From assembly GCF_032362555.1 (NCBI RefSeq), contig NC_083507.1, positions 7,753,001-7,817,000 on the forward strand: a stretch of DNA of 64,000 bases. The letters run 5' to 3'. Under the pieces are notes generated by a model, which had not been told where the DNA came from, did no database searches, and saw only the letters and a program-made list of their open reading frames with translations. The translations under genes were made by a program, and so were the position numbers. The stretch comes from Amyelois transitella. Taxonomy: Eukaryota > Arthropoda > Insecta > Lepidoptera > Pyralidae. This document shows positions 48,840 to 62,483 of this stretch, piece after piece; positions within the stretch are counted from its first letter, which is position 1; each line of letters starts with the position of its first letter.

Positions 48840-50652
48840 TCAGCGTTCTAGAGTGTTAGGAACAATCTTCTGTGCAATGATTTTTCCGTAGCCGCCGCGA
48901 CCGCCGTCATAATCAGTTCTATATTCGTCTCGAACCTGCAAGTAATATAACCATTATCAATGTGTCCTATGTTCTGAATTACTACATTTTTTTTTTATCC
49001 CTAGATATTATAAAATGTTTATTTAATACAGGTTCATGAAAAAAGTGTATTTCCTTAAATGTATTTTGAATAAATAAAATGTACTCTTCTGATTTTCACA
49101 TTCTGCCAAACCTAAAGTAGTACTGCTAAGTTGAGTACTATTTTTTGGGTGTGATCATAGAAATATTTCACACTAGAGGCCGCCCGCGACTTCGTCCGCA
49201 TGGAAACCCTATCAATCCCGCGGGAACTCTGGGATAAAAATTAGCCTATGTGTTATTCTGGGTCTTCAGCTACCTACATACCAAATTTCATGGTAATCGG
49301 TTCAGTAGTTTTTGCGTGAAAGAGTAACAAACATCCATACATCCATACAAACTTTCGCCTTTATAATAGTAGTAGGACTAGCTGTGCCCGTGACTTCTTC
49401 GGGTGGAATAGTTATTTATAGTATATTAGATATTGGGCATCATTGAAGCCCTTAAGGATGAATAATTCCCCCATTTTTTTCACATTTTCCATTATTTCTT
49501 CGCTCCTAATTGTTTCAGCATGATGTTATATAGCCTAAAGCCTTCCTCAATTAATGGTCTATTCAACACAAAGATAATTTTTCAATTCAAACAAGTAGTT
49601 CCTGAGATTAGCGCGTTCAAACAAACAAACAAACTCTTCAGCTTTATAATATTACTATAGATAATTATTATTCTCAATTAAAAAAATAACAATTATAGAT
49701 AATAAACATGCACCAGCAGGGGAAATGTCACTCATGCATTGAGTTCAAATCAAACTACTACCTTTGAAAGACTACTCTTTTTGACTTGGATTCACTCAAT
49801 CATTTGGTGTATGTATTTGCTATATGGGTACTATTATTTATATATCTAAGGACACAATAACAATCTTTTTAAAATGATATTTTAGATATATTACCTGTCC
49901 ACCAGTTTTTCCACGACCATATTGGCGACCTTCTATAAAGCCTGCATCCCAATCACAACGAATAATTCTGTCATCTAATCTGGTACCATTTATATATCTA
50001 AAAAGGAAAATACATAAATAAAATAAAAGTTTAAGGATCAAATTTTTGGACATGAATGTCTGATTAATTTGACAGTAATGATTTACCTCATACAATTTTC
50101 AGCATCAGATCTAGCATAATACTCTACAAAACAGAAACCACACGGTGTCTTTTTATATTTATCTAGACCCATTACAACTCTTCTTATGTCACCGCATCTT
50201 GAAAATAATTCATATATCTGCTCTTCTGTGGTGTAGAATGAAAGGTTTCCAATGTAAAGTGTGGATGAAGTTCTAAGTAAGCGTTCTTGTTCACTTCTAG
50301 ATCCCTGAAAAAATACATAATTATATGTAAAACATAAGACAAAACAAATATGATTTTGTTCTCAAAATATAACAAATATTAAGCGATTCTCATTGCAAAA
50401 GCACCAGAAAAAGAAGTTAGGAAGATTGGTGTCAAGAACAACCGACGGTAAAACCGTTCGTTGACACTAGAACTGCCATATCACATTAACTTTGTTAAGT
50501 TACACTTATTTAAGACTTCTTTGCGTGACTGATAGTGAATAAGTAGTACATACGTAAGTAAATAACTAAATACTAGGCACCTTAAAATGTTGATCACGGT
50601 AGGAACTTATTTCAATAGAAGAGTTGTTCATTGAATCATAACCTCGTTTCAT
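48840..50652 (-). CDS. Cbp20: Nuclear cap-binding protein subunit 2 (CBP20)
   Basis: Binds the 7-methylguanosine cap of nuclear transcripts together with CBP80, and so serves splicing, 3' processing and export. Coding exons in transcript order: 50581-50652, 50087-50304, 49895-49997, 48840-48935; total 489 nt, 162 aa, close to the human 156. The start lies at [20 protein letters not shown], where the Tyr of SSYRDQHF matches the cap-stacking Tyr20 of the human protein. One RNA-recognition motif follows, with RNP2 as LYIGNLSFY (including the second cap-stacking Tyr) and RNP1 as CGFCFVEYY. The C-terminal cap-clamping stretch [17 protein letters not shown] and [19 protein letters not shown] is intact. 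Nothing is missing. Confidence 0.97.
49178..49662 (+). repeat. Two adjoining interspersed repeats
   Basis: The first part (about 49178-49378) begins GCCCGCGACTTCGTCCGCAT and ends CCTTTATAATAGTAGTAGGA. The second (about 49379-49662) begins AGCTGTGCCCGTGACTTCTT and ends AGCTTTATAATATTACTATA. Both match a repeat type that I know to be very common in lepidopteran and other insect genomes. They lie in the last intron of CBP20. Confidence 0.7.
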
Positions 50653-52751
50653 TTTGTTATTTGTTACAGATTCCGAGGCACCAAAATAATGTAACGATTT
50701 TTCAATACACACAAGTAGGTATTATAACATTACGGAAAATAACAATAATCCACCAAAAGCCAACCAAAATTATTAATTTCAATAAACGCGTCTAGTCTAC
50801 GTCTCCACTCTAAACAATTATGCCAACGTCATTGTGACATTCATGACATGCGTAATATGATTGACAACTATGACAATGACAACTATAGGGGACACTAAAA
50901 CGTTAATTGCATGAACATGGCACAGATGTACTTACATAGACTGCTGTCGTGTAGTCAAACTCTATAAAAATATTATATTGAATGTAAATATTGTAAATTA
51001 CATTTATTGGACATTTAGGGAGCGAAGAACGATTTATTAAACAAACCAGAACATCGCCATTTTCAGTAGAACCAAAAGACTTGAATGATTAGAAGTGTAT
51101 CTACACTTCTAGATCCCTTGTAACAAAATTCTCGTAGGTTGTAGTATGTAAAAGTATTTATGCCAACACCTCCTTATTCTTTTTTATTCTAGGTACTTGG
51201 TGTACTTAGTATCAGAAAAAAGGAACGGAGGGTAACAAAAATCCTTTCTGAATTTTGCAATAGGCTTACACACATCACCCTTATTCACATAATTAACATC
51301 ACCAATTTTTAGATACATATTTCAAACTCAGCCCTTGCACATATCTTGTTCTATTCTACTGTTTGCTTCATGTCATGCTAAGCGTGTGCTATGTCCGCAT
51401 ACGTAGATGAATTGAAGAAAACAACAGGTTTGGTAACAATTTAAATTACTTTATTTATAGGTACTTATATTTTACTTGTTTTCTAGAGTATTGCTAATAA
51501 AATACATTTTAATCCGGAGTCTACATTATTAATTATTATATAATTATATAATTAATAACGGCCTGCATTTGCATCTTTACCCAGGCCGTTATAAGATGAA
51601 GGTCAAAGTTGAATCGTCATATTGAGTTTATATTTACAATATAGTTCTACTTGCATTGTTTAAAATTAGTCCCCTTGGTGTCTGTCGAAGCTCAGAGCAA
51701 CTTCTGACTCCGTGTGATCAGACTTTATTCAATCACAACACAACAAATGTAGGTACACGATAATACACAATGCTCTATTATTCAAATGCTTCTCTCTTCA
51801 TACAATCCCTACTACTTTAATAACCACCTTATAAATGCACAAAAAAGTCTGTCTTATGTGAAGTTTATAATGACCAAACTATAAAAATGTAATCTTCAAA
51901 ATAACACGTTTACCTTTATTTCCTGTTCACATCAAGTAATCGATATAATTAGATACGAATAGATTGACTTGGCATTCAATGCAAAACACAGGTAGCTAAC
52001 GTCATATGCTTAATATTGTTCCCATAAGGTATTCGAAAATAATATGCTAATAGATGACGTTTACAGTTAATTCAGGACGTAATTTGAATCCTTAGGGTAT
52101 GAGCATTTATCGATACTGAATCTGATACAATACGACACAACATAAAAATGTCTAGGTATATAAATACGTATTTATTCACAATATAATAATAATCTGAAAA
52201 ATCTCTTTCATTTCTTATCTTAGTCTTATACTCTGATTTTTATTTAGGAAGCGGTTTGAAAAGGATACCTACTTCCAGTTATTTAAGTTAGCGAAATTAT
52301 AATAAAAAATGGAACCTTTGTTTAGGTAGTGCAACAGGACTAAATAAGTATATTTAAAAATATCTTATTTTTTTCAGTTTATATATATTCGAAAGCATAG
52401 TAGATTCGGACTTGCTTTTAACTTGTGTGTTAATCCAATCAAAAAAGTAGGCATCAACATTTAATTCGGTCTACAGACCTAGACTATTCCACTCTCATTT
52501 TCACTCTCTCCAAGTGACAATAACATTTTAAATGAGCACTAAATGGCAGTGAAGCTTGACTCGAGATCTTGTTCAAACCAGTCTATTTCTTCAGGAAACA
52601 TGGTGTTACATACGAGGAGACCAAAAAAATATCTAGCTGAAATACTGTCAAACACTGTAACTATGAAGTTACATACAAAAGATGAGATAGTTTTAAGGAT
52701 AACTCTTATTCCTTGTTCTCTGGATTTTGGCTTAAATAAAATAATACTCTG
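50653..52751. other. Spacer between CBP20 and the Rho GTPase gene
   Basis: This holds the CBP20 promoter at the left and the 3' untranslated region of the minus-strand GTPase at the right. The sequence is AT-rich with no convincing coding exon on either strand. A short AT-palindrome (TTATATAATTATATAATTAA) lies at about 51536. Confidence 0.6.
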
Positions 52752-55700
52752 TTATAGGTAGACACAGCTGCGCTTATTGACCGGTTTCTTCTTCAGCGCC
52801 GCCCGCACCGCCTCCTCGAACACGAGGTCTATGTTGACGCGCTCCAACGCAGAACATTCCACCAGTTGCACCGCCCTACAACAAAATAGATCAACTTTTA
52901 GCTTTCTTCTGTGTGGCTTACTAGCAGAAATGCCTTTGGCAATAAGTCTGCCATTCTAAAGACATTTGCTTGAATGCTTGTAATTTCTTGGTTCAATAAT
53001 TTGTAGATACTAGATTCTATCTTACATACATATATATCTTACGTCTTTATCATTGCAGAGAAGACGGAGCTTAATAGTCTTAAAAACAAACGAAGGTACA
53101 TACATACAAAGCTTTATTATGGATTTGAGATTCAGATCTATCTTATCAATACGAAATGCTAAAGTTTAGATCATTCGAGTTACAATCTGTGGTCACAATA
53201 CTAAAATAAAATTCCATTATAACTTTCCTACAAAATAGTGCTAATTCCTCATATAATATTAAATGGAGAATCGTAAAAGCAAAACAACAGCTTTCGCGCC
53301 TGCGTGTATCAGGAGAGCGCGTTATCAGCGTGATAACGATAGCGGCTGCCGGCGCGGGCGCTCGTGCGATACCGACCGATAGCCTCACTTTTACTTCCAT
53401 TATGTTTAAATATTATTATGTTAATTACATTGCATTTGTATAACAACTATCCTTTGTATTTGTAAGTATTTATTAGCAGTATCAATTATCAGTATTATGG
53501 GCTATTTGTGGGTAATGTGTGGCATACTGTACCTAGTAACTAATCTGGCCTTCAATCTAAATTATAACTCGATATTGGCCCTTACCTAATTTTTCTTTTC
53601 AATTTTTTTCCTTCTTGTGTTGTTATTAACGCCTTGTCTGTTCCTCGTAAGTCAATCTTTGTGGCTGAAACACAAAACACAAACATGATGAATGAGGAAA
53701 ACAAACGATTACTTTGAAGTAAAATAATACGGGTACCCTACTAGTAGTAATACTACTAGTAGATATATAGTTTCATTGTCATGTGGTGCCGTACCTACTT
53801 TCGGAAAGACATAATGGATACATACATATATTAAGACATTTTAAACCTTGCAATTACAACATATATGGGTGTAGGCAAACGTACAATATTACGTACTTAC
53901 AAATCTGAATTTGCAAAGCACCTGGTTGACCGAGCGATACTTTGGGGATGTTAGAAAAACCATATTATACACTCAACATAATTATTACGAGTATATCACA
54001 TAACAATAAATAGTATAATACTAATGTTTACAAGCAATAAAATTAATATTCACTATAGCACATAATATACCTACCTACTAATACAATGGGAACCGAATCG
54101 CCGAAGTGCTTCAATTCCGGATACCATTTGTGCACAACGTTTTCGTATGAGGGCCGACTGCTAACCGAGTAACATACTAGGAAACAGCTCGTCTGCAACA
54201 CAATCAGAAATTATATTCAACTAGCTGTTGCCCGCAACATCGTTTGCAAGCTTAGCCGCACAGGTTTAGCTCTATCTGTACCAAACTTCATCAAAATCAG
54301 TTCAGTGGCTCAGGCATGATAGCGTACCAGACAGAGTTACTCTCGCATTTTGTAATATTATAGTAGGGATTGCTTGGATAAATAATTAACAATAACCTAT
54401 ACATTAAGTACAAAGAAATGTCACTGTATCTCATTAAAGATGGAAGGTCCACGAGGCAATCATAGCAATCTACCACTAATTTCAAAAATTGATTGTGGAA
54501 AAACTCACATGATTATATGAAAGTGGCCTTAATCGTTCATAGTCCTCTTGTCCTGCGGTGTCCCAAAGGGCCATTTCTACTTCCACTCCATCCACTGTCA
54601 TATAACCGATGTAGTTATCGAATCTGCAAAATAACACACACACCTATTAAATACATATAAACATTATAATAACTATTATATTAAATGTTTACTTAAATAA
54701 TGAGTAAGGTTTTGAGAACTATAATTCCCGTGGTGGGTGATTCGCCTTGTTGTTCCCGGCATTTAAGAATAGGATCACTTCATATCCTTCCCATGAATGC
54801 CGTAAAAGGTGACTAAGAGGATGGCTAATAAACTTGAAATTCTATGAGATGGGCTAGCAAACTGTCACTATTTGAATTTCAAAAATTCAAAATTCAAAAC
54901 AATAACTTTTCTGTCTACCCCACAAGGGATATATATAAGTAGACGCGATTATATGTAATAAAATTTTTATAGTGCTCTTGGGTTTCATTGATGATCAGTG
55001 GATGCAGTCAGTGGATGCTACCCTCTACGGTGGTCGGGACTCCATATACAGAGTACTGTATAAATGGTCACTGCGGCACACTAAGAATTTTTACGAAATT
55101 CTTGATGTTATGTAATATCGTCTAAAACCATGGCATAAGATACTTAAAAATATGCGTAACAAACGTTTAAAAAATAATTAGCTTTGTTTTGTATGCGTAA
55201 GTAGGTAGGTATTTTGTTTTCGCACTTCTTGATGGACTTTACACATTTATTATTCTGCATTCGTCCTGAAGAGCTACTCCGCGCATATCAATAAAATTAT
55301 AACCAAAACATACGGAAGTATAAAAATTATCCTTGTTAATAGAGCAGTTCTAGGGAGTTACGATTGTGCAAATATTTAAAGCAATCGCGGTCGTTGACTG
55401 CAAATAGCGTGGGCCTATGGTATTTGTGACAGACAGATTGCAAGGAAGTCGCTGGCTGTAGGCGTGCGTCCAGTTTCATAAGGAGGAAGCGACGGCTGCT
55501 CATGAGCATGACAATACAACAATGCCGCGACGTATTAGACTTTATAAATAGTGCACTAGCCTCGTAGCAGGTTCACTTGACCGACTGCTTGAATTCATTT
55601 GATGACACTTTATCCTGGACTATTTATAATTATTTATTATAATGGCAATCTAGGATTAATTTGGCCATAGATCTTCTTTGTTGGCTTAATAATGGCACCA

Positions 55701-58160
55701 AATATCAAAAATACATACATACATATGGTCACGTCTATATCCCTTGCGGGGTAGGCAGAGCCAACAGTCTTAAAGACTGATAGGCCACCTTCAGCTTTTT
55801 GGCTTAATGATAGAATTGAGATTCAAAAAGTGACACGTTGCTAGCCCATTGCTTAAAAAAGAATCGAAGTTTATAAACCTATCCCTTAGTCGGAAAAATA
55901 TTTTTATTAAATGTTCTGAAGCTCAGAAAGGGTGTTCGCTTTAGTACAGATTCGCTTTTCTGGGGTTTAAAGTAGCTTTACGGCAGTTAAAGCTACTTCA
56001 TTTTGTCTAGGACAAGAACCAAATATTATGGCTAGTCGACAATAACGTGCGAAGGTGCGCGCCAAGACACCCTCTGATATGTAACTTTAATACCTATGTG
56101 ATGTCCGCATTGATGAATTCATTAATCATTAAAATAAAAAAAAATACATAAATATTTATCTATGTAGAGGACTAGTTTAAAACTAAATTTATCATAAGCT
56201 ACTATCAAGAAAAAGATAGGTACGTTATATGCTCAGATAATGTTTTTTATTCCATCCTGTGCGATGAGATATGACGTATTCATCACTACATCAATGTTCA
56301 TCATCGGAAATAGCAGACTTCCATGACATGCGTTATCTGGAATAATGACAAGTTATTGCGTGACTTTTTGTACGAATTTCGAGAAAAGTGACAATGAGAA
56401 TAAAGCATAATCGAAGCAAAACGAAAAAAAAGTGAATAGCGGGCGAATATTTTCTTTCTGTTTACGGAAAGAAACAAAAAATATCAATTGTTTTTTAAAG
56501 TAGGAAACAAACTAAGGTAGAGAGCTACAGTATCTATGCTACCGTACCCTATCCTGCAAAAACGGAGATGTACATGTAGTGTATCTATTCGATATGTATC
56601 GGGAACATTGGGAGCTTTTTAAGAGATGGCAATATATTAGGTATATTGACAATCGTAGGTTAATTTTTTACATAACAAAATAAGATTCATTTTTCCCCAC
56701 CTTTTTATGTAAGTATAACTATTATTTTATTTGAAAGAGACGTGGTGTAGTGCCTTATAAATCTGAATAATAAGCATTTCGATTTCAGACAGACAATAAG
56801 GTAGAACGTTACATTGGTACATAAAATTGGATGTCACCGGAAATCCAATAAGTTTATTTTACTCGACCACACTATGACATAAGCGCAACGAACGTAAGTC
56901 AGTAGCAAAGTTAATCATGACACAGGAACTTGTTTATTTACTTTGTTGAGTTCGCATTAAAACATATAATCACGTCTATATCCATTACGGGGTATACAGA
57001 GCCAACAGTCTTGAAAATACTAAATGGCCATATTCAGCTGTAGGTACCTATAGCTTAATGATGGAATTGGATTAAAATAGTGACGGGTTACTAGTCCATC
57101 GCTTAAAAGAAGAATCCGAAGTTGTAAACCTTTCTATTGATTGGCTTTTAGAATTTTCTCAAGAAGAGATTTCCTTATGGAAGTGCCGGTAACCACACAG
57201 ACTATCCAAAATTTTAATAGCGTATACAGAAACACCTTTAATGCTACCTTGACCTTAGGTCGGCTACTCATACGATGACTAAATAATAATGTAAACAGGT
57301 GTTAGGTAGGTACATACATCGAATGATCACATCGCATCCGATATCCGGTGACGTGTAAAACTGATATTATTTGAATAAAATTAAATAGTAACATACGGAG
57401 CAAAAAATTGTTTGAATTCGGTCCTACAAAAAGTTGCTTTTCACACATGAAATCAAATAAAATAATACAACATCTACATTAGAAGTACATATTATATGTA
57501 TAATAACAATTGCAAAGTTATTATTTGCATTCATCTTAGTCATCGCTTAAGTACTTTCCTAGTAGGTATTCGTTCATTTATTATTTTTTTGACAGCAAAA
57601 TTACTTAGCTATGTGATTCCCGCGGGAAAAATAGAGTTGCTTAATGAACGAATGGTAACCCATACGAGTAAGATATAGATCATACTATAATATTAAGTTA
57701 ATGCCTAAAACAAATTTAATTAAAAGAAATAATTTGATAATTTATACATATTTTTTCCGTAGCTGTATGGTAGCTGTGATATTTGTGGCAAAAGCTGATT
57801 CACTATATAGTATTCGCCCGTGATATCATTATAGGGCAAACCGTAAAATCCAGTACAGTCATTGTACTATATCATGGCACTTGCTTGAAACGTGACGTCA
57901 CAAGTGGCAGGTAATGATAACGATTGCAAAATCTATCCGCTAATTTAGTGGCTCGCCCTCACGACGATCTACCTGGCGACCTATCACAACTGCAGCCAAT
58001 GAATCAATACAGCCTTTCACTACTATCATGAATTTTCTACTTACACTGTTGGTACATATTCCTCCGGGAACTCGTTCTTTGTATACACGTAGAGCAAGCA
58101 AGTCTTGCCCACCATCCCGTCTCCAACCACGGTGATCTTCAATGAAGTCTTCGTACCCAT
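52752..58160 (-). CDS. RhoL: Rho-family small GTPase, RhoL-like
   Basis: A GTP-binding switch of the Rho/Rac family; RhoL in Drosophila acts in haemocyte migration and ovary. Coding exons in transcript order: 58045-58160, 54509-54623, 54075-54192, 53586-53664, 52752-52875; 552 nt, 183 aa. The P-loop is [13 protein letters not shown] (residues 11-23), switch I has EYVPTVFDNY, switch II is [17 protein letters not shown], the guanine motifs are TKIDL and ECSAL, and the C-terminus is a basic stretch ending in CVYL, a CAAX box whose final Leu predicts geranylgeranylation. [15 protein letters not shown] and [12 protein letters not shown] resemble RhoL as I remember it more than Rac, Cdc42 or RhoA. 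The 3.4-kb first intron carries three SINE-like copies. Membership of the Rho family is certain; the RhoL assignment is likely. Confidence 0.9.
54225..54365 (+). repeat. Interspersed repeat copy
   Basis: AGCTGTTGCCCGCAACATCG to GCATTTTGTAATATTATAG, a shortened and diverged relative of the repeats at 49178-49662. It lies in the GTPase intron between exons 54192 and 54509. Confidence 0.65.
54730..54957 (+). mobile_element. SINE-like retroelement copy
   Basis: Head degraded (TTGTTCCCGGCATTTAAG), then CCCATGAATGCCGTAAAAGG, GATGGGCTAGCAAACTGTCA, a short internal direct repeat (AATTCAAA), and the tail CTGTCTACCCCACAAGG to ATTATATGTA. First intron of the GTPase gene. Confidence 0.75.
55710..55893 (-). 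mobile_element. SINE-like retroelement copy
   Basis: CATACATACATATGGTCACG tail, CCTTGCGGGGTAGGCAGAGC, AGACTGATAGGCCACCTTC and GTGACACGTTGCTAGCCC, ending at CCTATCCCTTAGTCGG. Well preserved in these parts; the head is absent. Confidence 0.8.
56961..57198 (-). mobile_element. SINE-like retroelement, near full length
   Basis: ACATATAATCACGTCTATAT at the tail, GGGGTATACAGAGCC, GTGACGGGTTACTAGTCC, and a diverged head ending GTGCCGGTAACCACAC. It is an older copy than the one at 55710, judged by the number of changes. Confidence 0.75.
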
Positions 58161-59953
58161 TGCGCGTACAACATCCAATTATCACACAGTTCACTTCCAC
58201 AACACTTCAATATCTATGCATATCGAAATTTTAATGGAATATTCGATTGCTAGGTTTCCTTGAAGATTCTTATCACCGTGATGTAATATGTTATCAATGT
58301 TCATGTGATAGAGCGAACGTAGTTTAAAACAAAGCGCGCGCGCACTGTCACGGTCGAGTGCAGAATAATGTAGTGATTCAGTTTCAGTAGGGCACGGAGC
58401 GCGGAGTCGCGGCGAGGTGACGATTCGTCACGTCAATGTTTTGGTAACAGCGTCAAAACACAACTCGAACCGGCTACCAGCGATAAATTATTCGCATTAA
58501 TTCTACAAGCGTACTCCATTCGACGCCAACAGTTACTTACGATCTGACCCTAGAATTGATCTTAAAAGAGACAATCTTATTTATTTTTTAGTTTGTTGCG
58601 TCTGACAAAACTAACTTTATTTTAATTTAGATTCTAACCTCGTAAAGGTCGATTGTTGTTTTGAACTATGTAGATCTTTTTTAAAAACGAATTTTCCCTT
58701 TGGTCATCCAAGTGAACGTGGGCTTGGAGTCTTTTCGAGACTGTCTATATTTGTATCTTCTTAAAATTAAAAATTTATAACTTTACTTTCGGATTCATTA
58801 AGAATGAAACATATTTACAAAATATTAAATTTATTGATTAAAAAACAAAATAATCATCAGTAAAATATTTGTTTGTGCTGAAAATTTTTAAACATATACC
58901 TTGGAATGTCTAAGGCGTAAATTATTTTCATTTTCTTATTTGTGATGTTATTCTGAAATATACTAAGTAATGATAACATGGCTTAATTAATAAAAAAGTG
59001 AACATTAGGTTTTGCCTTCATTACTAATAATAAAGCAAGAAATAATTAATATTATCATTATAACTTTAACATTAAATTATTTACTTAAAATTATAGCACA
59101 TTGAAAATGAGCAAACATAACTTAACAAAAGAAAGTTAACAAATGATGGCAATTAATACTGATGAGAGTTAATGAGATCACAAAGTGAGATAGTTAAAAC
59201 AATTTTAGAATAACAATTTAATGGACACCTATACATAGTGGTAACATAGTATTACAAAGTACAATAAAATAACATGCGTCCAACTTACGGTAAATGCTTG
59301 ATCATTTTATTTTATAAAAGTAACAATTTTATCTTATGTCTAATCAGTGCAAGTCATACATTTAAACTTATTCTAAAAACTTTAAAGGCACAGTTTGGCA
59401 CGTATCTTATTTACATACCTAATAGCTAAGTTATCCATAACCATCGTATTTATCATTATTTTTTTAAAGACATTTGAACAAATGATTTACAGACCGATTT
59501 TGTAGAGAGCTTTTTATAGACGTCAAATTTTATATTTAAATCTAAAGAGAGTTAAAAGTAGAGTAGTTTTAGTAGCTCCTGAAAGAACAGACGCACCCCC
59601 CTATACAGCCCCCTCAAGTTTACTCAGTTGGACTGTTGACCACATAACTGACTGTTGTTGATATTTTTTCAAATTCCTTTCTAACAATAAAAAGACGATT
59701 GTAAGCAGTTAGATGTGTATGTCAGACAGCAATCGGGTTAACCAGCATTGAGGGATTTATCGATTTTGAAATCAATTAAGTACCAACTGCAAAAAAGGGT
59801 ATAGGTTGTTGTAAGTATGCATGTACATATTTTATTATTTTCCCCATTATCTGCTTCTGTTATCAAAATGGCTGGATGATTTTTGCAATCATGACAGACA
59901 ACTGAAAAAGCTCAAGGGACCTACTAGTACATATTTTTTATGAATTCAGTATT
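58161..59953. other. GTPase promoter region and ADIP-like 3' region
   Basis: The left part, with a GC-richer patch at about 58330-58470, is the probable promoter and 5' leader of the GTPase gene. The rest is AT-rich and is presumably 3' untranslated sequence of the minus-strand gene ending at 59954. No open frame of interest is present. Confidence 0.55.
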
Positions 59954-62190
59954 TTATGGTTTCTTACCACTTTCAAGTTTAAATCCCTTAACACCAGTTA
60001 GGATGATCTCTTCCTTAAGAGCTAATACTTCTCTGAGGAGCTCCTGGTTGTTGGACTGTAGCTGGGCTATCACAGCACGGTTCTTCCTGTCCCGCTCTCT
60101 CAACTGAATGAGAGTAGAGTCGCAGACGTCGGTACAGGACGCTTTAGTATCTGCCAAAAATATTTTGAATAGAACCAGCCTCTAAAACCCTCTAAGGTAA
60201 GACCCTTCCCGTCCCCTCGTTAATTTGCCGGAAAATAGTCTTATCTGCTAACAGTTAAGCTCAAAATGTCAGTGCCACAGGCTGTGGTCACCATGTTTGT
60301 CATCATCTCGGGAAGAGAGCACAGCACATTTAATATGCAAATTAGCTCAAAGGTATTAAATGTCTAAAATTCAGCTGAACAACTAGGCATGTTTATGTGG
60401 AAGTAGAGTTTTATCACCCATTTATTGCATGAGATGGCTTCTTGTTTTTGTTGGATAATTAGGTAAAATCTTGACCCCCCCTATTTTCTAAGGGATGAGA
60501 ATCAGATACTGAATCCGAAGATCTTTGAATATCTACCAGACAACCCATATATGTATATTATGATAAAATGTAAGTAGGTTTGTTTGTTTGTAAATTCTTT
60601 ATTGTACATAACAAATTATAAGTAATACATAAAAATAAATAAAAATAACGACGTACAAGGGCGGACTTACCCTGTGAGGAATTTCTTCCAGTCAACCAGG
60701 TATTTCAAAGAAACATATTATGTAAAGGGATAGTAGCTGCAGCTAGGTACAATGGCAAAAAAGGGTAAAAAATAAATAAAATAAAAACATACTTAAATAA
60801 TAAAACAATATACATACTTATACGTACATAATATAATATAGGTTTGTACTTTTATGAATTTTGTCGCTACACCTAGTACAAATTTTATGGGAAAATATGC
60901 ATACGAAGTCAAACATAGGTACTTCCATTAGTAAAAAATAATGCTCACCTGATTTATTCCTCAATTTGTCTGTCAACTTATCATTCTCTCTCTTAAGTTT
61001 ACTTATTTCATTACGCAATGCTTTTTCCAAAGTTTCTTTTTGTTTTGTAACCTTTGTTAATTGCTTGCGTGTTTCTGCCAATGTCTGGAGTAGATCATCA
61101 GAACGATCAGAGATCCTCTGTGCTGATGCCACACAAGCCCTTGATTCATTTTCCTCTGAACATAATTTCTCTTTGAGCCTATTCACACACCCCTGTAAAC
61201 ACACAAGTGAAATATATAATCTACAAATCTATCTTCTTTGCTACGAGGAAGAAAAATTAATTTATTAGAGTTTTGTCAATCTTTAACTTGAAATGGCATT
61301 GTTTCAAATCTGCTCCATGAATTTAGATGATATAGCCAATTGCTAACCCTTCTTGCTAGATTGTTCCCATCAACAATCCTAATTCCCTATTGAACTTCCT
61401 CTGGTTAGTGTTATACTTAAAGAAAGAATTTAAAAACAAAGTTACTTACATTCAGCTGTTTATTACTATGTTCTAACTGGTGGTTTTGCTCAGCCAAACT
61501 CTCTGCTTTTGCTGCTACATTTTTGTAATGATGCAATAGTGTCCATGCAGCGTTGATGAGCCTCACCAATGACTCTGGTTGCAAGGTGTCATGTTCAACG
61601 TCAAGGTATGGATTGAAAATATAGCTGACATTTAACAGGCCTAATTCCTAAAATAAACATTTCAAAACATTTCAATTTTAGATATGGAATTTAAATAAAA
61701 TTATATAGATACATATACATTTATTGTGTGGTTCCTGGCACTTCAAAATAGGACTTCATCTCTTTTCTATGGATGTCGTAAAAGACGACTGAGGAAAAAA
61801 GATAGTGTATGCTAGTGTATCCTCCTGTGCAGATTGTTTAAGTCTTAGTCAAAGTCTAAGTTAAAAAACTAATAAACTTTGGATTCTTGGTCGATGGACT
61901 AATTAGCCTGTCAAAATTTGAATATCAATTCCATGATTTTCATTTCATGGCCTTTCGGTTGACTGTTGGCTCTGTCTACCCCGTAAGGGATAAAGGGGTG
62001 ATTATAATTATGGATGTATGCATATGTATGTCTGTAACGTAGGTTATATTACCTCACTCAACCCTATCAAACACTCCTTGTAGTTTTTTAAAGTACAGGG
62101 CTCGTATACTGTGGCTTTTTTGTGTTTATAGTTTTGTAGAAGTTCCTTTACTTCTTCGTCCAAGTTTTCAAAATCATGTAAAAACTCCAT
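59954..62190 (-). CDS. Coiled-coil protein similar to ADIP/SSX2IP N-terminal region
   Basis: Vertebrate ADIP (afadin- and alpha-actinin-binding protein, SSX2IP) acts at adherens junctions and centriolar satellites. Coding exons in transcript order: 62053-62190, 61450-61647, 60949-61192, 59954-60150, giving about 258 aa. Residues 1-46 (MEFLHDFENLDEEVKELLQN onward) and 47-112 (ELGLLNVSYIFNPYL, SLVRLINAAWTLLHHYK) precede a long coiled coil (NRLKEKL, KLKRENDKLTDKLRNK, QLRERDRKNRAVIAQL). The order and spacing of a short helix, CVNRLKEKL and KLKRENDKL parallel human SSX2IP (LNCMNELL, CYSKLKEQL, KLKERL). The frame ends ESGKKP and stop by reading through a possible donor at 59967. Human SSX2IP is 614 aa, so this is either a short form or an unseen further exon exists. 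The gene exists with high confidence; its name is less sure. Confidence 0.6.
61725..62036 (+). mobile_element. SINE-like retroelement with internal extra segment
   Basis: Head GTGTGGTTCCTGGCACTTC, then TGGATGTCGTAAAAGACGAC. An added stretch of about 80 bases (from about 61795) interrupts the usual order, and the tail is TGTTGGCTCTGTCTACCCCG to ATGTATGTCTG. It lies in the first intron of the ADIP-like gene. Confidence 0.75.
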
Positions 62191-62483
62191 GGTTCCGTTC
62201 GTTATTATCAGCAAGTTTTATACTTATAACCAAACCAATAAAAAAGTTATTACTAACTAACGTTTACCAATAAAATAAAGCGAGAGTTATTATTAACATA
62301 CTTTTTCAAATCCAAACCAAAATCAAACAAAAGCAAGTAAACGTTAAAATGCTCCAGCTACATAGTATATTTTGATTGATTTGATATTGGTTTATCAACC
62401 GATTTGACATTGACAATTTAACCGACGCGACGAAGCAAAGAAAAATTAGTAGACTGGCCACTCAGGCAAAAAGGGGGATAGCT

